A stretch of 64,000 nt of DNA. Source: Sphingomonas chungangi (GTDB taxonomy: Bacteria > Pseudomonadota > Alphaproteobacteria > Sphingomonadales > Sphingomonadaceae). The first letter of the stretch is position 1, and every line of letters starts with the position of its first letter. Positions 18,601 to 25,998 of this stretch are shown here, one piece after another. The translations under genes and the position numbers were made by a program. The DNA lies in contig NZ_JACEIB010000007.1 of the NCBI RefSeq assembly GCF_013778325.1, forward strand, positions 124,001 to 188,000. The letters run 5' to 3'. The notes under the pieces are model-generated. The model was not told the DNA's origin, ran no database searches, and saw only the letters and a program-made list of their open reading frames with translations.

Positions 18601-18614
18601 CGTCTTCTCCTGCG

Positions 18615-18992
18615 TCAGGCGGTAACGGGCGAGGCGCTCCGGGCGTCGTCCTCGGCCAACACCGCGTCGAGATCGGCATCGTTTCCGGCGGTGCGCGCCT
18701 GCTCCAGCTCTTCCATGAGGACGCGGAACACCCGGTGCAGCATCGCCTCGCGCGCGATGCCGCGTGCGGATTCGTCGTCCGGGGATGGGCGGTAGCTCTC
18801 GATCGCCTCAGCGGTGGCGATCTGTCCCTGCGCCGCGAGTGCCTCGTGCGTGGCCAACCGGTCGCGCAGGGCGCTGACCTCGCCGATCAGCGCGGTGAAC
18901 ATCATCATGAAGCGGTCCAGCTCCGCATCCCGCAGATAGCGAGGGCGCTTCGGGCCCTTGGCCACGCGCGGACGGGCGACGTTTTCCGACAT
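18615..18992 (-). CDS. Small helical protein of unknown function
   Basis: A 125-residue protein with a basic N-terminus (residues 1-20) and two long predicted helices (about 22-65 and 75-105), one of which holds FMMMFTALIGEVSALRDRL. It has no catalytic motif. It is the first gene of the methyltransferase/oxygenase/TonB-receptor set and may be a subunit or chaperone of the methyltransferase; that is inference from position only. Confidence 0.65.
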   Translation of the reverse strand: MSENVARPRVAKGPKRPRYLRDAELDRFMMMFTALIGEVSALRDRLATHEALAAQGQIATAEAIESYRPSPDDESARGIAREAMLHRVFRVLMEELEQARTAGNDADLDAVLAEDDARSASPVTA

Positions 18993-19067
18993 TCACGCAC
19001 TCCACCGGGTCTCTGCGGCCACCATAGGCATCCCTCCCGCCATCGGAAGCCGGTGGCGATCCATCCA

Positions 19068-19080
19068 CCCGCTATCCGGG
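19068..19080. promoter_or_regulatory. CCCGCTAT-CGG motif in a divergent promoter region
   Basis: CCCGCTATCCGGG lies in the 141 bp between two divergent genes. It resembles the longer shared motif found at 54003-54018 and 55647-55662. It may be a weak copy of the same operator; the shared part is only 11 bp, so chance is possible. Confidence 0.25.
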
Positions 19081-19133
19081 CATGGCCGCCGGGCGTCATG
19101 GCAGGCTGCGCGGACAGGCGTCATGTGCCCCTC

Positions 19134-19913
19134 ATGGTCGAAAGCTCCGTAACCGACAGGCCCGTCCCGCTCGCGCAGCCCGAACGGAGGCGTCCCGGCC
19201 ATCGGGGCCGGATCGGGATCATCCAGCCGGCGCCCGGCGTCATGCTGGAATATGAGTGGCCGGCCCATCTGCCGGACGAGGTGTTGTTCCCGATGGCGCG
19301 CATCCGCATGACGGGCGCCACGGCCGCCGACTACGACCGCATCGCCGGGCAAGCGCCGGATTATGCGCAGGATCTGGCCTCGGCCGGGGCCGACGTGATC
19401 GGCTATGCCTGCTCGGTTGGCAGCCTTCATGCCGGCGTCGAGGCCGAGCGGCGGCTCGTCGCCGATCTGGCGCGGGCGTCTCGCAAGCCCGTGGTCAGCA
19501 TCGCGGACAGCTCGATGCGGGCGCTGGCCCGGCTGACCGCGCGGCGCATCGCGATCCTCACCCCCTATGGCGAGGAGACCAACGCGCTGGTGGCGAGCTA
19601 TGCCGGAGAGGCGGGCTTTCAGGTCGCCGCCTTGTGGCCTACGCCGGTCGGCATCGTCACGGTCGGCGATCTGTCCGCCGCGGAGATCGCCGGCATCGCG
19701 ATCGACGCATTGCGCCGCACGAAGGATGCCGAGGCGCTTTGGATTCCCTGCACCGCGATCCGCACGCTCGATGCGATCGATGCGATCGAGCAGGCCACCG
19801 GACGGCCCGTCGTCAGCGGCAGCCAGTCGCTGCTGTGGGGGGCGCTGCGCGCGATCGGTATCGACGATCGCCTGCCTCGCGCCGGCCGGCTTCTTTCATT
19901 GTCCATCTCCTGA
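19134..19913 (+). CDS. Asp/Glu racemase superfamily protein, maleate cis-trans isomerase-like
   Basis: A 259-residue enzyme. Two cysteines lie at the positions used by this superfamily: YACSVGSLHAG (C93) and WIPCTAIRTLDAID (C206). Arylmalonate decarboxylases keep only the second, so two cysteines favour maleate isomerase or a racemase. The C-terminal GRPVVSGSQSLLWGALRAIG is typical of the maleate isomerase/AMDase branch. ATG at 19134 is used because upstream sequence in this frame is arginine/proline-rich and overlaps the divergent promoter. It pairs with the GlcG-like gene 12 bp downstream. Maleate-to-fumarate conversion would fit the end of an N-heterocycle pathway. Confidence 0.82.
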   Translation: MVESSVTDRPVPLAQPERRRPGHRGRIGIIQPAPGVMLEYEWPAHLPDEVLFPMARIRMTGATAADYDRIAGQAPDYAQDLASAGADVIGYACSVGSLHAGVEAERRLVADLARASRKPVVSIADSSMRALARLTARRIAILTPYGEETNALVASYAGEAGFQVAALWPTPVGIVTVGDLSAAEIAGIAIDALRRTKDAEALWIPCTAIRTLDAIDAIEQATGRPVVSGSQSLLWGALRAIGIDDRLPRAGRLLSLSIS

Positions 19914-19925
19914 AAGGCACCACCG

Positions 19926-20351
19926 ATGTCGCTCTCGCTTCAATCCGCACAGGCGATCATCGCCGCGGCGCTCGTCGAGGTCGAAGCGCGCGGCCTCGCG
20001 GCGGCCAGCATCGTCGTCACCGATCCGGGCGGCGCGATACGCGCGGCGTCGCGAACCGACAAGGCGCCTGCGTTCGGCGTCGACATCGCGCTCGCCAAGG
20101 CGCGCACCGCCGCGGGCTTCGGCCGCGCCTCGATCAAGACGGCGGCCGTGTTCAAGGACAATCCCTCGGCCACGATCGGCCTCAATGCGGCGGTCGGTGG
20201 GAGCTTCCTGACGATCGGCGGCGGCGTGATCGTCACCGAGGGCGACGGGACGGTGATCGGCGCGGCGGCGGTGGCGGGCGGCGCACCGGAGGTCGATCAC
20301 GAAATCGCCACCGCCGCCGTGCGCGCGGCCGGGTTGGCGACGCCAGACTAG
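19926..20351 (+). CDS. GlcG/HbpS family protein
   Basis: A 141-residue small domain (DUF336). AAAIV-type beta-strand SIVVTDPGGAIRAASRTDKA, a central helix with KARTAAGFGR, and the glycine-rich GGSFLTIGGGVIV are family hallmarks. HbpS members bind haem; GlcG members accompany glycolate or propanediol/catabolic genes, with no settled activity. It is the second gene after the maleate-isomerase-like enzyme and its stop overlaps the stop of the convergent crotonase gene by 4 bp. Confidence 0.85.
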   Translation: MSLSLQSAQAIIAAALVEVEARGLAAASIVVTDPGGAIRAASRTDKAPAFGVDIALAKARTAAGFGRASIKTAAVFKDNPSATIGLNAAVGGSFLTIGGGVIVTEGDGTVIGAAAVAGGAPEVDHEIATAAVRAAGLATPD

Positions 20352-21109
20352 AAGGCCTTGGACAGCGCCGACAGGCTCTCGACCGCGAGGCCGAGGGCGA
20401 GGTCGTCGGTCACCAGCCGCTTCAACCGCTGGGTCAGGCCGATGCGGGCATAGCGCAGCGTGAAGTCCGGCTGATCGGCCAGCCGCCGGGCGATGGCGCG
20501 GGCACGGGGCAGAAGCTCCTCGACTGGCAGCACCTCGTTGCACACGCCGAGTGCGAGCGCCTCGGCCGCTTCGATCCGTTGCTGGGTGAGCAGGAAATAG
20601 CGCCCGCGCTGCGGCCCGAGCACATGTGGCCAGAGAACATGCACGCCGTCGGTCGGCGATACGCCGTTGTCGAGATGCGGCTTGTCCTGGAAGGCGGCGG
20701 TCTCGGCGGCCAGCACGATGTCGCAGGTGAGGATATATTCGCTATGGATCAGCGCCGGCCCGTTGACGGCCGCGATCACCGGCGCGTCGAGATCGAGCAT
20801 CGTCTGGAGCAGCTTGCGTCCCTCCCAGAACTGGATGTCCCAGCGTTGCGCGACGCTGAGCGACGGGTCCGGGCTGACCTCCGGCGAGCGATCGAACTCG
20901 GAACACCATTGATCGCCGGTGCCGGTGAGGATCACCACCCGGTTCGCACGGTCCTGCGCGAGGTTCTGGAACGCGCCGATGAGCTGTGTGCGTGCACTGG
21001 CGCTGAAGCGGAAAGGCCCGCCGTGGCTGTGCAGGCGCACCTCGGCGATGCCGCGTTCGTCGCGGCTGATCGCGATGTTGGGGAATGCGTCGAAATAGCT
21101 GGGCGTCAT
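20348..21109 (-). CDS. Crotonase-fold beta-diketone hydrolase, 6-oxocamphor hydrolase-like
   Basis: A 253-residue member of the enoyl-CoA hydratase superfamily. The two hydratase glutamates are absent. Instead it has His122 (GPALIHSEYIL), His145 (KPHLDNG), Asp154 (SPTDGVHVLWP) and Glu244 (LAVESL). From memory these coincide in number and context with catalytic residues of 6-oxocamphor hydrolase, which opens cyclic beta-diketones by a retro-Claisen reaction without CoA. ATG at 21109 overlaps the stop of the SDR-like gene. With two SDR genes upstream, the operon could oxidise a cyclic alcohol to a diketone and then hydrolyse it. Confidence 0.8.
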   Translation of the reverse strand: MTPSYFDAFPNIAISRDERGIAEVRLHSHGGPFRFSASARTQLIGAFQNLAQDRANRVVILTGTGDQWCSEFDRSPEVSPDPSLSVAQRWDIQFWEGRKLLQTMLDLDAPVIAAVNGPALIHSEYILTCDIVLAAETAAFQDKPHLDNGVSPTDGVHVLWPHVLGPQRGRYFLLTQQRIEAAEALALGVCNEVLPVEELLPRARAIARRLADQPDFTLRYARIGLTQRLKRLVTDDLALGLAVESLSALSKAF

Positions 21110-21654
21110 GGCTGCTCTCCGGAAAGGGCGGAAACCATGTCCGGCGGAGCATCCGCGCGGACGATGGCCCCGGTCATGAACGAGGCGTCGGCCGAAAGCA
21201 GGAACAAGGCGAGCCGGGCGACATCCTCCGGCCCCGCAGGACTGGCCGGCCCCGGCGTGCGGATGACGTTGGCGCGGATCCCATGCGCGCCGTACTGATA
21301 GGCGATCGAGCGAACGAGCGTCTCGACCGCCGCGCTGGCCGCGATCGCGGCAATGCCGATGTCGGCATCCGGCGCCGAGAAAACGAGCGCGCCTTGCCGT
21401 TCGAGCAGCCGGGGCAGCGCCGTTCGGGTGGCGTGCATGGTGTCGGCGAGGAGACAGTCGATTGTGCTCGCGAAGACATCGGCCGGCGTCGCCGCCACGC
21501 CGCTCTTCGGCGCCTCCGCGAAGGGTGCGACGAACAGCGCGTCGATCGGGCCGTCCTGCCTGGCAGGCCCATAGCCCGCCTCCGCCGCCGCGCGCACCAC
21601 GGCGGCTCCGATCGGCGTGGCGCCGCCGATGACGAGTATCGCTTTTTCCGTCAC
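21106..21654 (-). CDS. SDR-fold protein lacking the catalytic Tyr and Lys
   Basis: A 182-residue protein, clearly short for an SDR (usually about 250). GTG at 21654 overlaps the previous stop. The nucleotide loop is altered (IGGATPIGAAVV, residues 9-20). The stretch after it is shortened, so the NNAG region is missing. Where its neighbour has YGASKAAL, this protein has AIAASAAV (103-110), so both Tyr and Lys are gone. The C-terminal GIRANVIRTPG and TGAIV show the SDR origin. It may be an inactive partner of the SDR just upstream, or a decaying gene; its intact frame and coupling favour function. Confidence 0.75.
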   Translation of the reverse strand: MTEKAILVIGGATPIGAAVVRAAAEAGYGPARQDGPIDALFVAPFAEAPKSGVAATPADVFASTIDCLLADTMHATRTALPRLLERQGALVFSAPDADIGIAAIAASAAVETLVRSIAYQYGAHGIRANVIRTPGPASPAGPEDVARLALFLLSADASFMTGAIVRADAPPDMVSALSGEQP

Positions 21655-22400
21655 GCTGCGGTCGATCCGCCGTCGACCGGCACCACCGTGCCGCTGATAT
21701 GGCGTGCATCCGAAGAGGCGAGGAAGGCGACGGCGCCGGCGATCTCGTCCGGATCGGCGATGCGGTCGATCGGTCGGTGGCGCGGATATCGCGCCGTCAA
21801 TGGATAATGCCGCACCACGTCCAGCATCGGTGTCGCGAAGGCTCCGGGCAGCACCACGTTGGCGCGCACCCCGTTGGCGGCGACCTCGCGCGCGACGGCC
21901 AGCGTCATTGCGATCAGCGCCGCCTTGCTCGCGCCATAGACCGGCCGTCCGGTACCCACCGTGCCCGCGTTGGACGCGCTGACGACGATCGCTCCACGTC
22001 GCGCGCGCAGATGCGGCAGGGCGGCGCGGATGCACGCATAGGCGCCGTGAAGGTTCACCGCGAAGGTGGTGCGCCACACGGCATCGCCGGCTTGCGCGGC
22101 CATGTCGTCGTCCGGGTGCATGATGCCGGCATTGCTGACCAGCACGTCGATGCCGCCCCAATGCGCCGCCACCCGATCCACGGCGGCATCGACGTCGCCG
22201 AAGCGCGAGATGTCGACCCGCAGCGGGAGGGCGCGCCCGCCGGCCTGCTCGATCCGGGCCGCGGTGTCGGCCGCGGCCACCCCATCGGAATCGAGAATGG
22301 CGACATCCGCGCCCTCGCGCGCCATACGCAGGGCGATGGCCCGCCCCATTCCCTTGCCGCCGCCCGTGACGATCCCGATTTTTCCTGCGAAGCGTCCCAT
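21651..22400 (-). CDS. Short-chain dehydrogenase/reductase
   Basis: A 249-residue classical SDR. It has TGGGKGMG (residues 12-19) for the dinucleotide, an Asp after strand 2 (LDSDG) that favours NAD+, SNAG, Ser in VVSASNAG, and YGASK as the catalytic Tyr-Lys pair. The C-terminal ISGTVVPVDGG is standard. ATG at 22400 gives the normal N-terminus; a longer frame upstream only reads into the IclR gene. It probably oxidises an alcohol to the ketone used by the diketone hydrolase two genes later. Confidence 0.9.
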   Translation of the reverse strand: MGRFAGKIGIVTGGGKGMGRAIALRMAREGADVAILDSDGVAAADTAARIEQAGGRALPLRVDISRFGDVDAAVDRVAAHWGGIDVLVSNAGIMHPDDDMAAQAGDAVWRTTFAVNLHGAYACIRAALPHLRARRGAIVVSASNAGTVGTGRPVYGASKAALIAMTLAVAREVAANGVRANVVLPGAFATPMLDVVRHYPLTARYPRHRPIDRIADPDEIAGAVAFLASSDARHISGTVVPVDGGSTAA

Positions 22401-22422
22401 CACGTGTCCGGCGCGCCTACGA

Positions 22423-23289
22423 TCAGGCGTATCGTACTTCCGTGGCGCCGAAGCGGGATGCGGCGGGCGGCACGATGAAGTTTCCGACGGCGTCGTCCTC
22501 ATCCAGCTCCGCCCAATCCTCCCGATCCGCGACGCGGGTGCTGATTTCCTCCGACAGATCGCGGAGAAGCGGCAGATAGTCCCGCAACGCGGCGCTGTTC
22601 GAGAGCGCGCGAGGCATGTACATCAGGAGCAGCACGGCAGCGAGCTTTCCGCCGATCATGATGGGGACGCTGATCGAGCGTTCCGGCATGTCGTTGGGCG
22701 GTGGCTGGATGGCGTAGCCCTTCTCCATCACCGGCCGCGTGAGGCTCATGAACAGATGGGCGTTCCTGGAACGGTCCCGGTTGATCGCGTGTCGCGATGT
22801 GCGCAGCGTGTCGAGCAGTCGATCCCGCTCGGCGTCGGCTGCGAACGCATAGGCGACGAGCCCGCTGCTCGAGGCCAGTATCGGCGTTTCGGCGCCGATC
22901 CTGCGCCGATTGAGCCAGAGCGACGTTGCCGGGTCGGTCGTCGTCCGGAGGACCATCGTATCGCCTACCTGCGTCGCTATGCCCAACGGCCAGCCGATGC
23001 GGCGCGTGACCTCGAACAGCAGCGGGGTCGCGATATGAACGATCCAGCAATCGTCCGAGAAACCTCGCGCGAGGGTCGTCACCTTCGCGCTGAGCCGGAA
23101 GCGCCGATCGTCCGGAATGCGCTCGACATAGCCTTCGGCGGCCAGCGTCATGAGGATGCGTTCGGCGGTGGTGCGTGGCAATTCCAGATGTCGTGCGAGT
23201 TCGGTGATGCCAAGTGTGTTCACCTGGTTGAGGAGGGTGAGCACCTTGAGTCCCCGCTTTAACGATCGTAGCTCCTGATCCTGTTTCAT
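22423..23289 (-). CDS. IclR family transcriptional regulator
   Basis: A 288-residue regulator. The N-terminal winged helix has LGITELARHLELPRTTAERI (about residues 27-46), and the C-terminal effector domain has ATPLLFEVTRRIGWPLGIAT and SSSGLVAYAF. It is strongly similar along its length to the second IclR at 38408-39187. It leads the SDR/diketone hydrolase operon, 22 bp before the SDR, and faces the MFS gene at 23563; a perfect inverted repeat at 23449-23471 lies between and is a likely binding site. Confidence 0.92.
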   Translation of the reverse strand: MKQDQELRSLKRGLKVLTLLNQVNTLGITELARHLELPRTTAERILMTLAAEGYVERIPDDRRFRLSAKVTTLARGFSDDCWIVHIATPLLFEVTRRIGWPLGIATQVGDTMVLRTTTDPATSLWLNRRRIGAETPILASSSGLVAYAFAADAERDRLLDTLRTSRHAINRDRSRNAHLFMSLTRPVMEKGYAIQPPPNDMPERSISVPIMIGGKLAAVLLLMYMPRALSNSAALRDYLPLLRDLSEEISTRVADREDWAELDEDDAVGNFIVPPAASRFGATEVRYA

Positions 23290-23448
23290 CGACGGTCTCC
23301 CCGCGCCGCCCCCTGCCAGGAGCGTAACGAGATAGTCACATCAGCATCACGAGGATTGCAATACTTGCCCGGTAAGCCCGGATCGTTATGCGTAAAAGTC
23401 AATGCGCCTGACACCGCGCGTTGCTTTATTTGCGAGCAGACGTGCCCG

Positions 23449-23471
23449 AATTGCCCTCCGATTGGGCAATT
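23449..23471. promoter_or_regulatory. Perfect inverted repeat in the IclR/MFS divergent promoter
   Basis: AATTGCCC (23449-23456) and GGGCAATT (23464-23471) are perfect inverted arms around a 7-nt spacer. The site lies about 160 bp upstream of the IclR start and 92 bp upstream of the MFS start. Palindromes of this size between an IclR gene and a divergent target are typical operators, so it is the best candidate for control of both transcripts. Confidence 0.55.
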
Positions 23472-23562
23472 TCGCCGCCAGTCCGCCGGCGGGCTCATCG
23501 CCATGCGGGCATTGCTTTCGCGGCACCTGTCGTTTCGAGGCGACAGGCGCTAGGCGCGACTC

Positions 23563-24915
23563 ATGAGTCACCCGGTACCGGCGGAACCGCCGACGTCTAA
23601 CTTGCGGGCATGGGGAACATTGGCGGTGCTGATCGCCGCCTATGCCGTATCCTTTCTCGATCGCCAGATCCTTGGGCTGCTCGTCGATCCGCTCCGGCAG
23701 GATCTGCGGATCGACAACACGCAGATCGGCATGCTCCAGGGTCCGGCATTCGGGCTGCTCTACGCGGCGCTTGGCCTGCCATTGGGTATCTTGGCCGATC
23801 GCACGCACCGGGTGCGGCTGATGGCGGCGGGCATCATGGTCTGGAGCGTCATGACGGGCGCCTGCGGGTTGGCCCCGAGCTTCGGGTGGCTGTTCGCCGC
23901 GCGTGTCGGCGTCGGGGTCGGGGAGGCGGCGCTGGTGCCGGCCGCGGTGTCGGTGCTCGCCGATCTCTTCAGCGGTGCCCGGCGGGCACTGGCGATGAGC
24001 CTGTTCACGGCAGGGATCTCCGTGGGGCAGGGGCTGTCGCTGCTGCTCGGCGGCGCGTTCGTCGCCTTCGCGCAGACCGGCGCGACCCGGTTGCCGCTTG
24101 TCGGGCACTGGCTCGCCACGCTTCATCCCTGGCAGATCGTGTTCCTGCTGGCGGGTGCCGTCGGCGTACCGCTCGCAATGGCGATGCTCGCGATTCCCGA
24201 GCCATCGCGCGCGAAGGTCACGGCGGCCGAGGCGACCCACGGCCTGTTCGCAACGCTCGCCGCGCGGCCGCGCCTGTTCGTGCCGCTGCTTGCGGGATCG
24301 AGCCTGCTCTATTTGTTCTCGAACGCCACCGCTTCATGGATGCCGAGCCTGTTCATCCGCGATTTCGGCTGGACGGCGGCCGAGACCGGCGTGCGGCTGG
24401 GCAGCCTGTTGCTGGTATGCGCGCTCGCCGGAAATCTGCTGAGCGGCGCGAGCGCCACCGCGCTGGGCCGGCGCGGGCGGATCGAGGCGCCATTGCTGGT
24501 GATGCTCGGCGGCGCCGCGATGCTCGTGCCGGTCGGCGCGCTCGGCCCGCTGGCCGGTTCGGCAGCGGGGGCGCAGGCGGCGATCCTGGCGATCTTCTTC
24601 GCGATCGCGCTCTGTTTCGGGATGGCCACGGCGACCTTCGTGGCGGTGACGCCGCCGGCGGTACGCGGACGGATGATCGCGCTCTATTTGCTGTGCGGCA
24701 ATCTCGTCGGGCTTGGGCTCGGCCCGCCGAGCGTGGGATGGCTGCTCGATCGGGTGGTCGGTCCATCCGGTCATGTCGGGTCGGCGCTGGCGCTGGTCGG
24801 CCTTTGCACGTGCGTGCCGGGATTCCTGCTGATGGCGAGCCTGATCGGACGATATCGTGCAGCCGCGTTGTCGATCAGCCGACCTGCCAGCAGGTCCGGT
24901 GCCGCCGCCGGCTGA
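23563..24915 (+). CDS. MFS transporter, Spinster-like
   Basis: A 450-residue twelve-helix carrier. The N-terminus has AYAVSFLDRQILGLLVDPL, and PLGILADRTHRVRL (motif A) follows helix 2; ARVGVGVGEAALVPAAVSVL lies in helix 4. This pattern is common in sphingomonad MFS genes placed next to catabolic operons. It diverges from the IclR gene and probably imports the cluster's substrate. Its 3' end overlaps the convergent SnoaL-like gene by 41 bp. Confidence 0.9.
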   Translation: MSHPVPAEPPTSNLRAWGTLAVLIAAYAVSFLDRQILGLLVDPLRQDLRIDNTQIGMLQGPAFGLLYAALGLPLGILADRTHRVRLMAAGIMVWSVMTGACGLAPSFGWLFAARVGVGVGEAALVPAAVSVLADLFSGARRALAMSLFTAGISVGQGLSLLLGGAFVAFAQTGATRLPLVGHWLATLHPWQIVFLLAGAVGVPLAMAMLAIPEPSRAKVTAAEATHGLFATLAARPRLFVPLLAGSSLLYLFSNATASWMPSLFIRDFGWTAAETGVRLGSLLLVCALAGNLLSGASATALGRRGRIEAPLLVMLGGAAMLVPVGALGPLAGSAAGAQAAILAIFFAIALCFGMATATFVAVTPPAVRGRMIALYLLCGNLVGLGLGPPSVGWLLDRVVGPSGHVGSALALVGLCTCVPGFLLMASLIGRYRAAALSISRPASRSGAAAG

Positions 24916-25279
24916 TCCGCCAGCCTTCGGCCGTGCGGCGGAACAGATCGGTGTAGCCGATGCCCTTCGTCACGATCCGCTCGCCCGGCCCGATCAGGTG
25001 GGCGACCGCCAGCGTCTCGCCGGTCGCGTTATCGCCATCGAGGCGCAGGGTGATATTGGCGATGACGTGGGTGCTGTGGTCGAAGGGGCGCCCGCCGGCC
25101 GGCGTTATCGCGACGCGGATGGCCTCGCGCCCGTCGAGCGTGCCGCTTGCCATTTCCAGCACGGCATCCTGCGTGAAGCAGCCGACGAGGGCGTCGAAGT
25201 CGGAGAGGTCGGCGGCCTGGGCATAGAGATGGACGAGGTCCACGATCGCCGCGCGATCGGCGAGTGCCTGTGGCATCAT
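24875..25279 (-). CDS. SnoaL-like/NTF2-fold protein
   Basis: A 134-residue cone-shaped alpha+beta barrel protein. It starts with a helix containing RAAIVDLVHLYAQAADLSDF, then CFTQDAVLEMASGTLDGREAI, DHSTHVIANITLRLDGD and the C-terminal FRRTAEGWRISRRRHR. This is the SnoaL_4 pattern seen in dehydratases, isomerases and ring-processing enzymes. It is the last gene of the FAD-oxidase operon, coupled by a 4-bp overlap to the GST gene. The reaction is unknown. Confidence 0.85.
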   Translation of the reverse strand: MMPQALADRAAIVDLVHLYAQAADLSDFDALVGCFTQDAVLEMASGTLDGREAIRVAITPAGGRPFDHSTHVIANITLRLDGDNATGETLAVAHLIGPGERIVTKGIGYTDLFRRTAEGWRISRRRHRTCWQVG

Positions 25280-25998
25280 GCCCGGTCCATCGCGTCATAG
25301 GCATCGCGCAGCATTTCGGCGGTCTGCCGGTAGCGGCGACGATGGTCGTCATCCTCCAGCCTGGCGCTCGGCCGGTAGCCCGGCCCGGTCGCATAGGCGC
25401 GTTGCACGGCGGGGCGCGCGCCGACATGGCTCAGCCAGCGCGCGATATGGGGGAAATCCGCGAGATCGATGCCCTGGATGGCGTGTGAGGTGATCCACGG
25501 ATGGCAGGCGATATCGGCCACGCCATAGGCCTCGCCGATATGATCGCGGCCCTTCAGCCGCCGATCGAGCACCGCGTAGAGCCTGCGCACTTCGCGGGCG
25601 TAACGCTGCTCGGCATAGGACCCGCGCTCGGACAAGGCGTGATGCCGGAAATGGCCGTTCTGACCCGACATCGGCCCCAGCCCCGCCATCTGCCACATCA
25701 GCCATTGCACCTGCTCGGACCGGGCGCAGGGATCGGCGGGCAGGAAGCCGTGCCGCTCGGCGAGATAGAGCAGGATCGCGCCCGATTCGAACACCGCGAA
25801 CGGAGCGGCGCCGCCCGGCGGATCGCGATCGACGATCGCGGGCATCTTGTTGTTGGGGGAGACAAGGAGGAAATCGGGGTTGAAATGTTTGCCGGGCAGG
25901 CTCTCGACGTCGATCAGCCGACGCGGCAGACCGAGCTCCTCGATCAGGATGAGAACCTTGTGCCCGTTCGGTGTCGGGCTGAAATAAAAGTCGATCAT
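25276..25998 (-). CDS. Glutathione S-transferase family protein
   Basis: A 240-residue GST. The thioredoxin-like half has FSPTPNGHKVLILIEELGLP at the N-terminus, SPNNKMPAIVD with the cis-Pro, and FESGAILLYLAER. The TPNG start resembles the Nu-class YghU/YfcG proteins, which lack a normal catalytic Ser/Tyr and act on disulfides or peroxides. The helical half contains YGVADIACHPWI. It is coupled by ATGA overlaps to the tandem hydrolase before it and the SnoaL-like protein after it. Confidence 0.9.
   Translation of the reverse strand: MIDFYFSPTPNGHKVLILIEELGLPRRLIDVESLPGKHFNPDFLLVSPNNKMPAIVDRDPPGGAAPFAVFESGAILLYLAERHGFLPADPCARSEQVQWLMWQMAGLGPMSGQNGHFRHHALSERGSYAEQRYAREVRRLYAVLDRRLKGRDHIGEAYGVADIACHPWITSHAIQGIDLADFPHIARWLSHVGARPAVQRAYATGPGYRPSARLEDDDHRRRYRQTAEMLRDAYDAMDRA

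Noticed and set aside
20348-21109. Ordinary enoyl-CoA hydratase
   Set aside because: The two catalytic glutamates of hydratases are missing and the 6-oxocamphor hydrolase residues are present.
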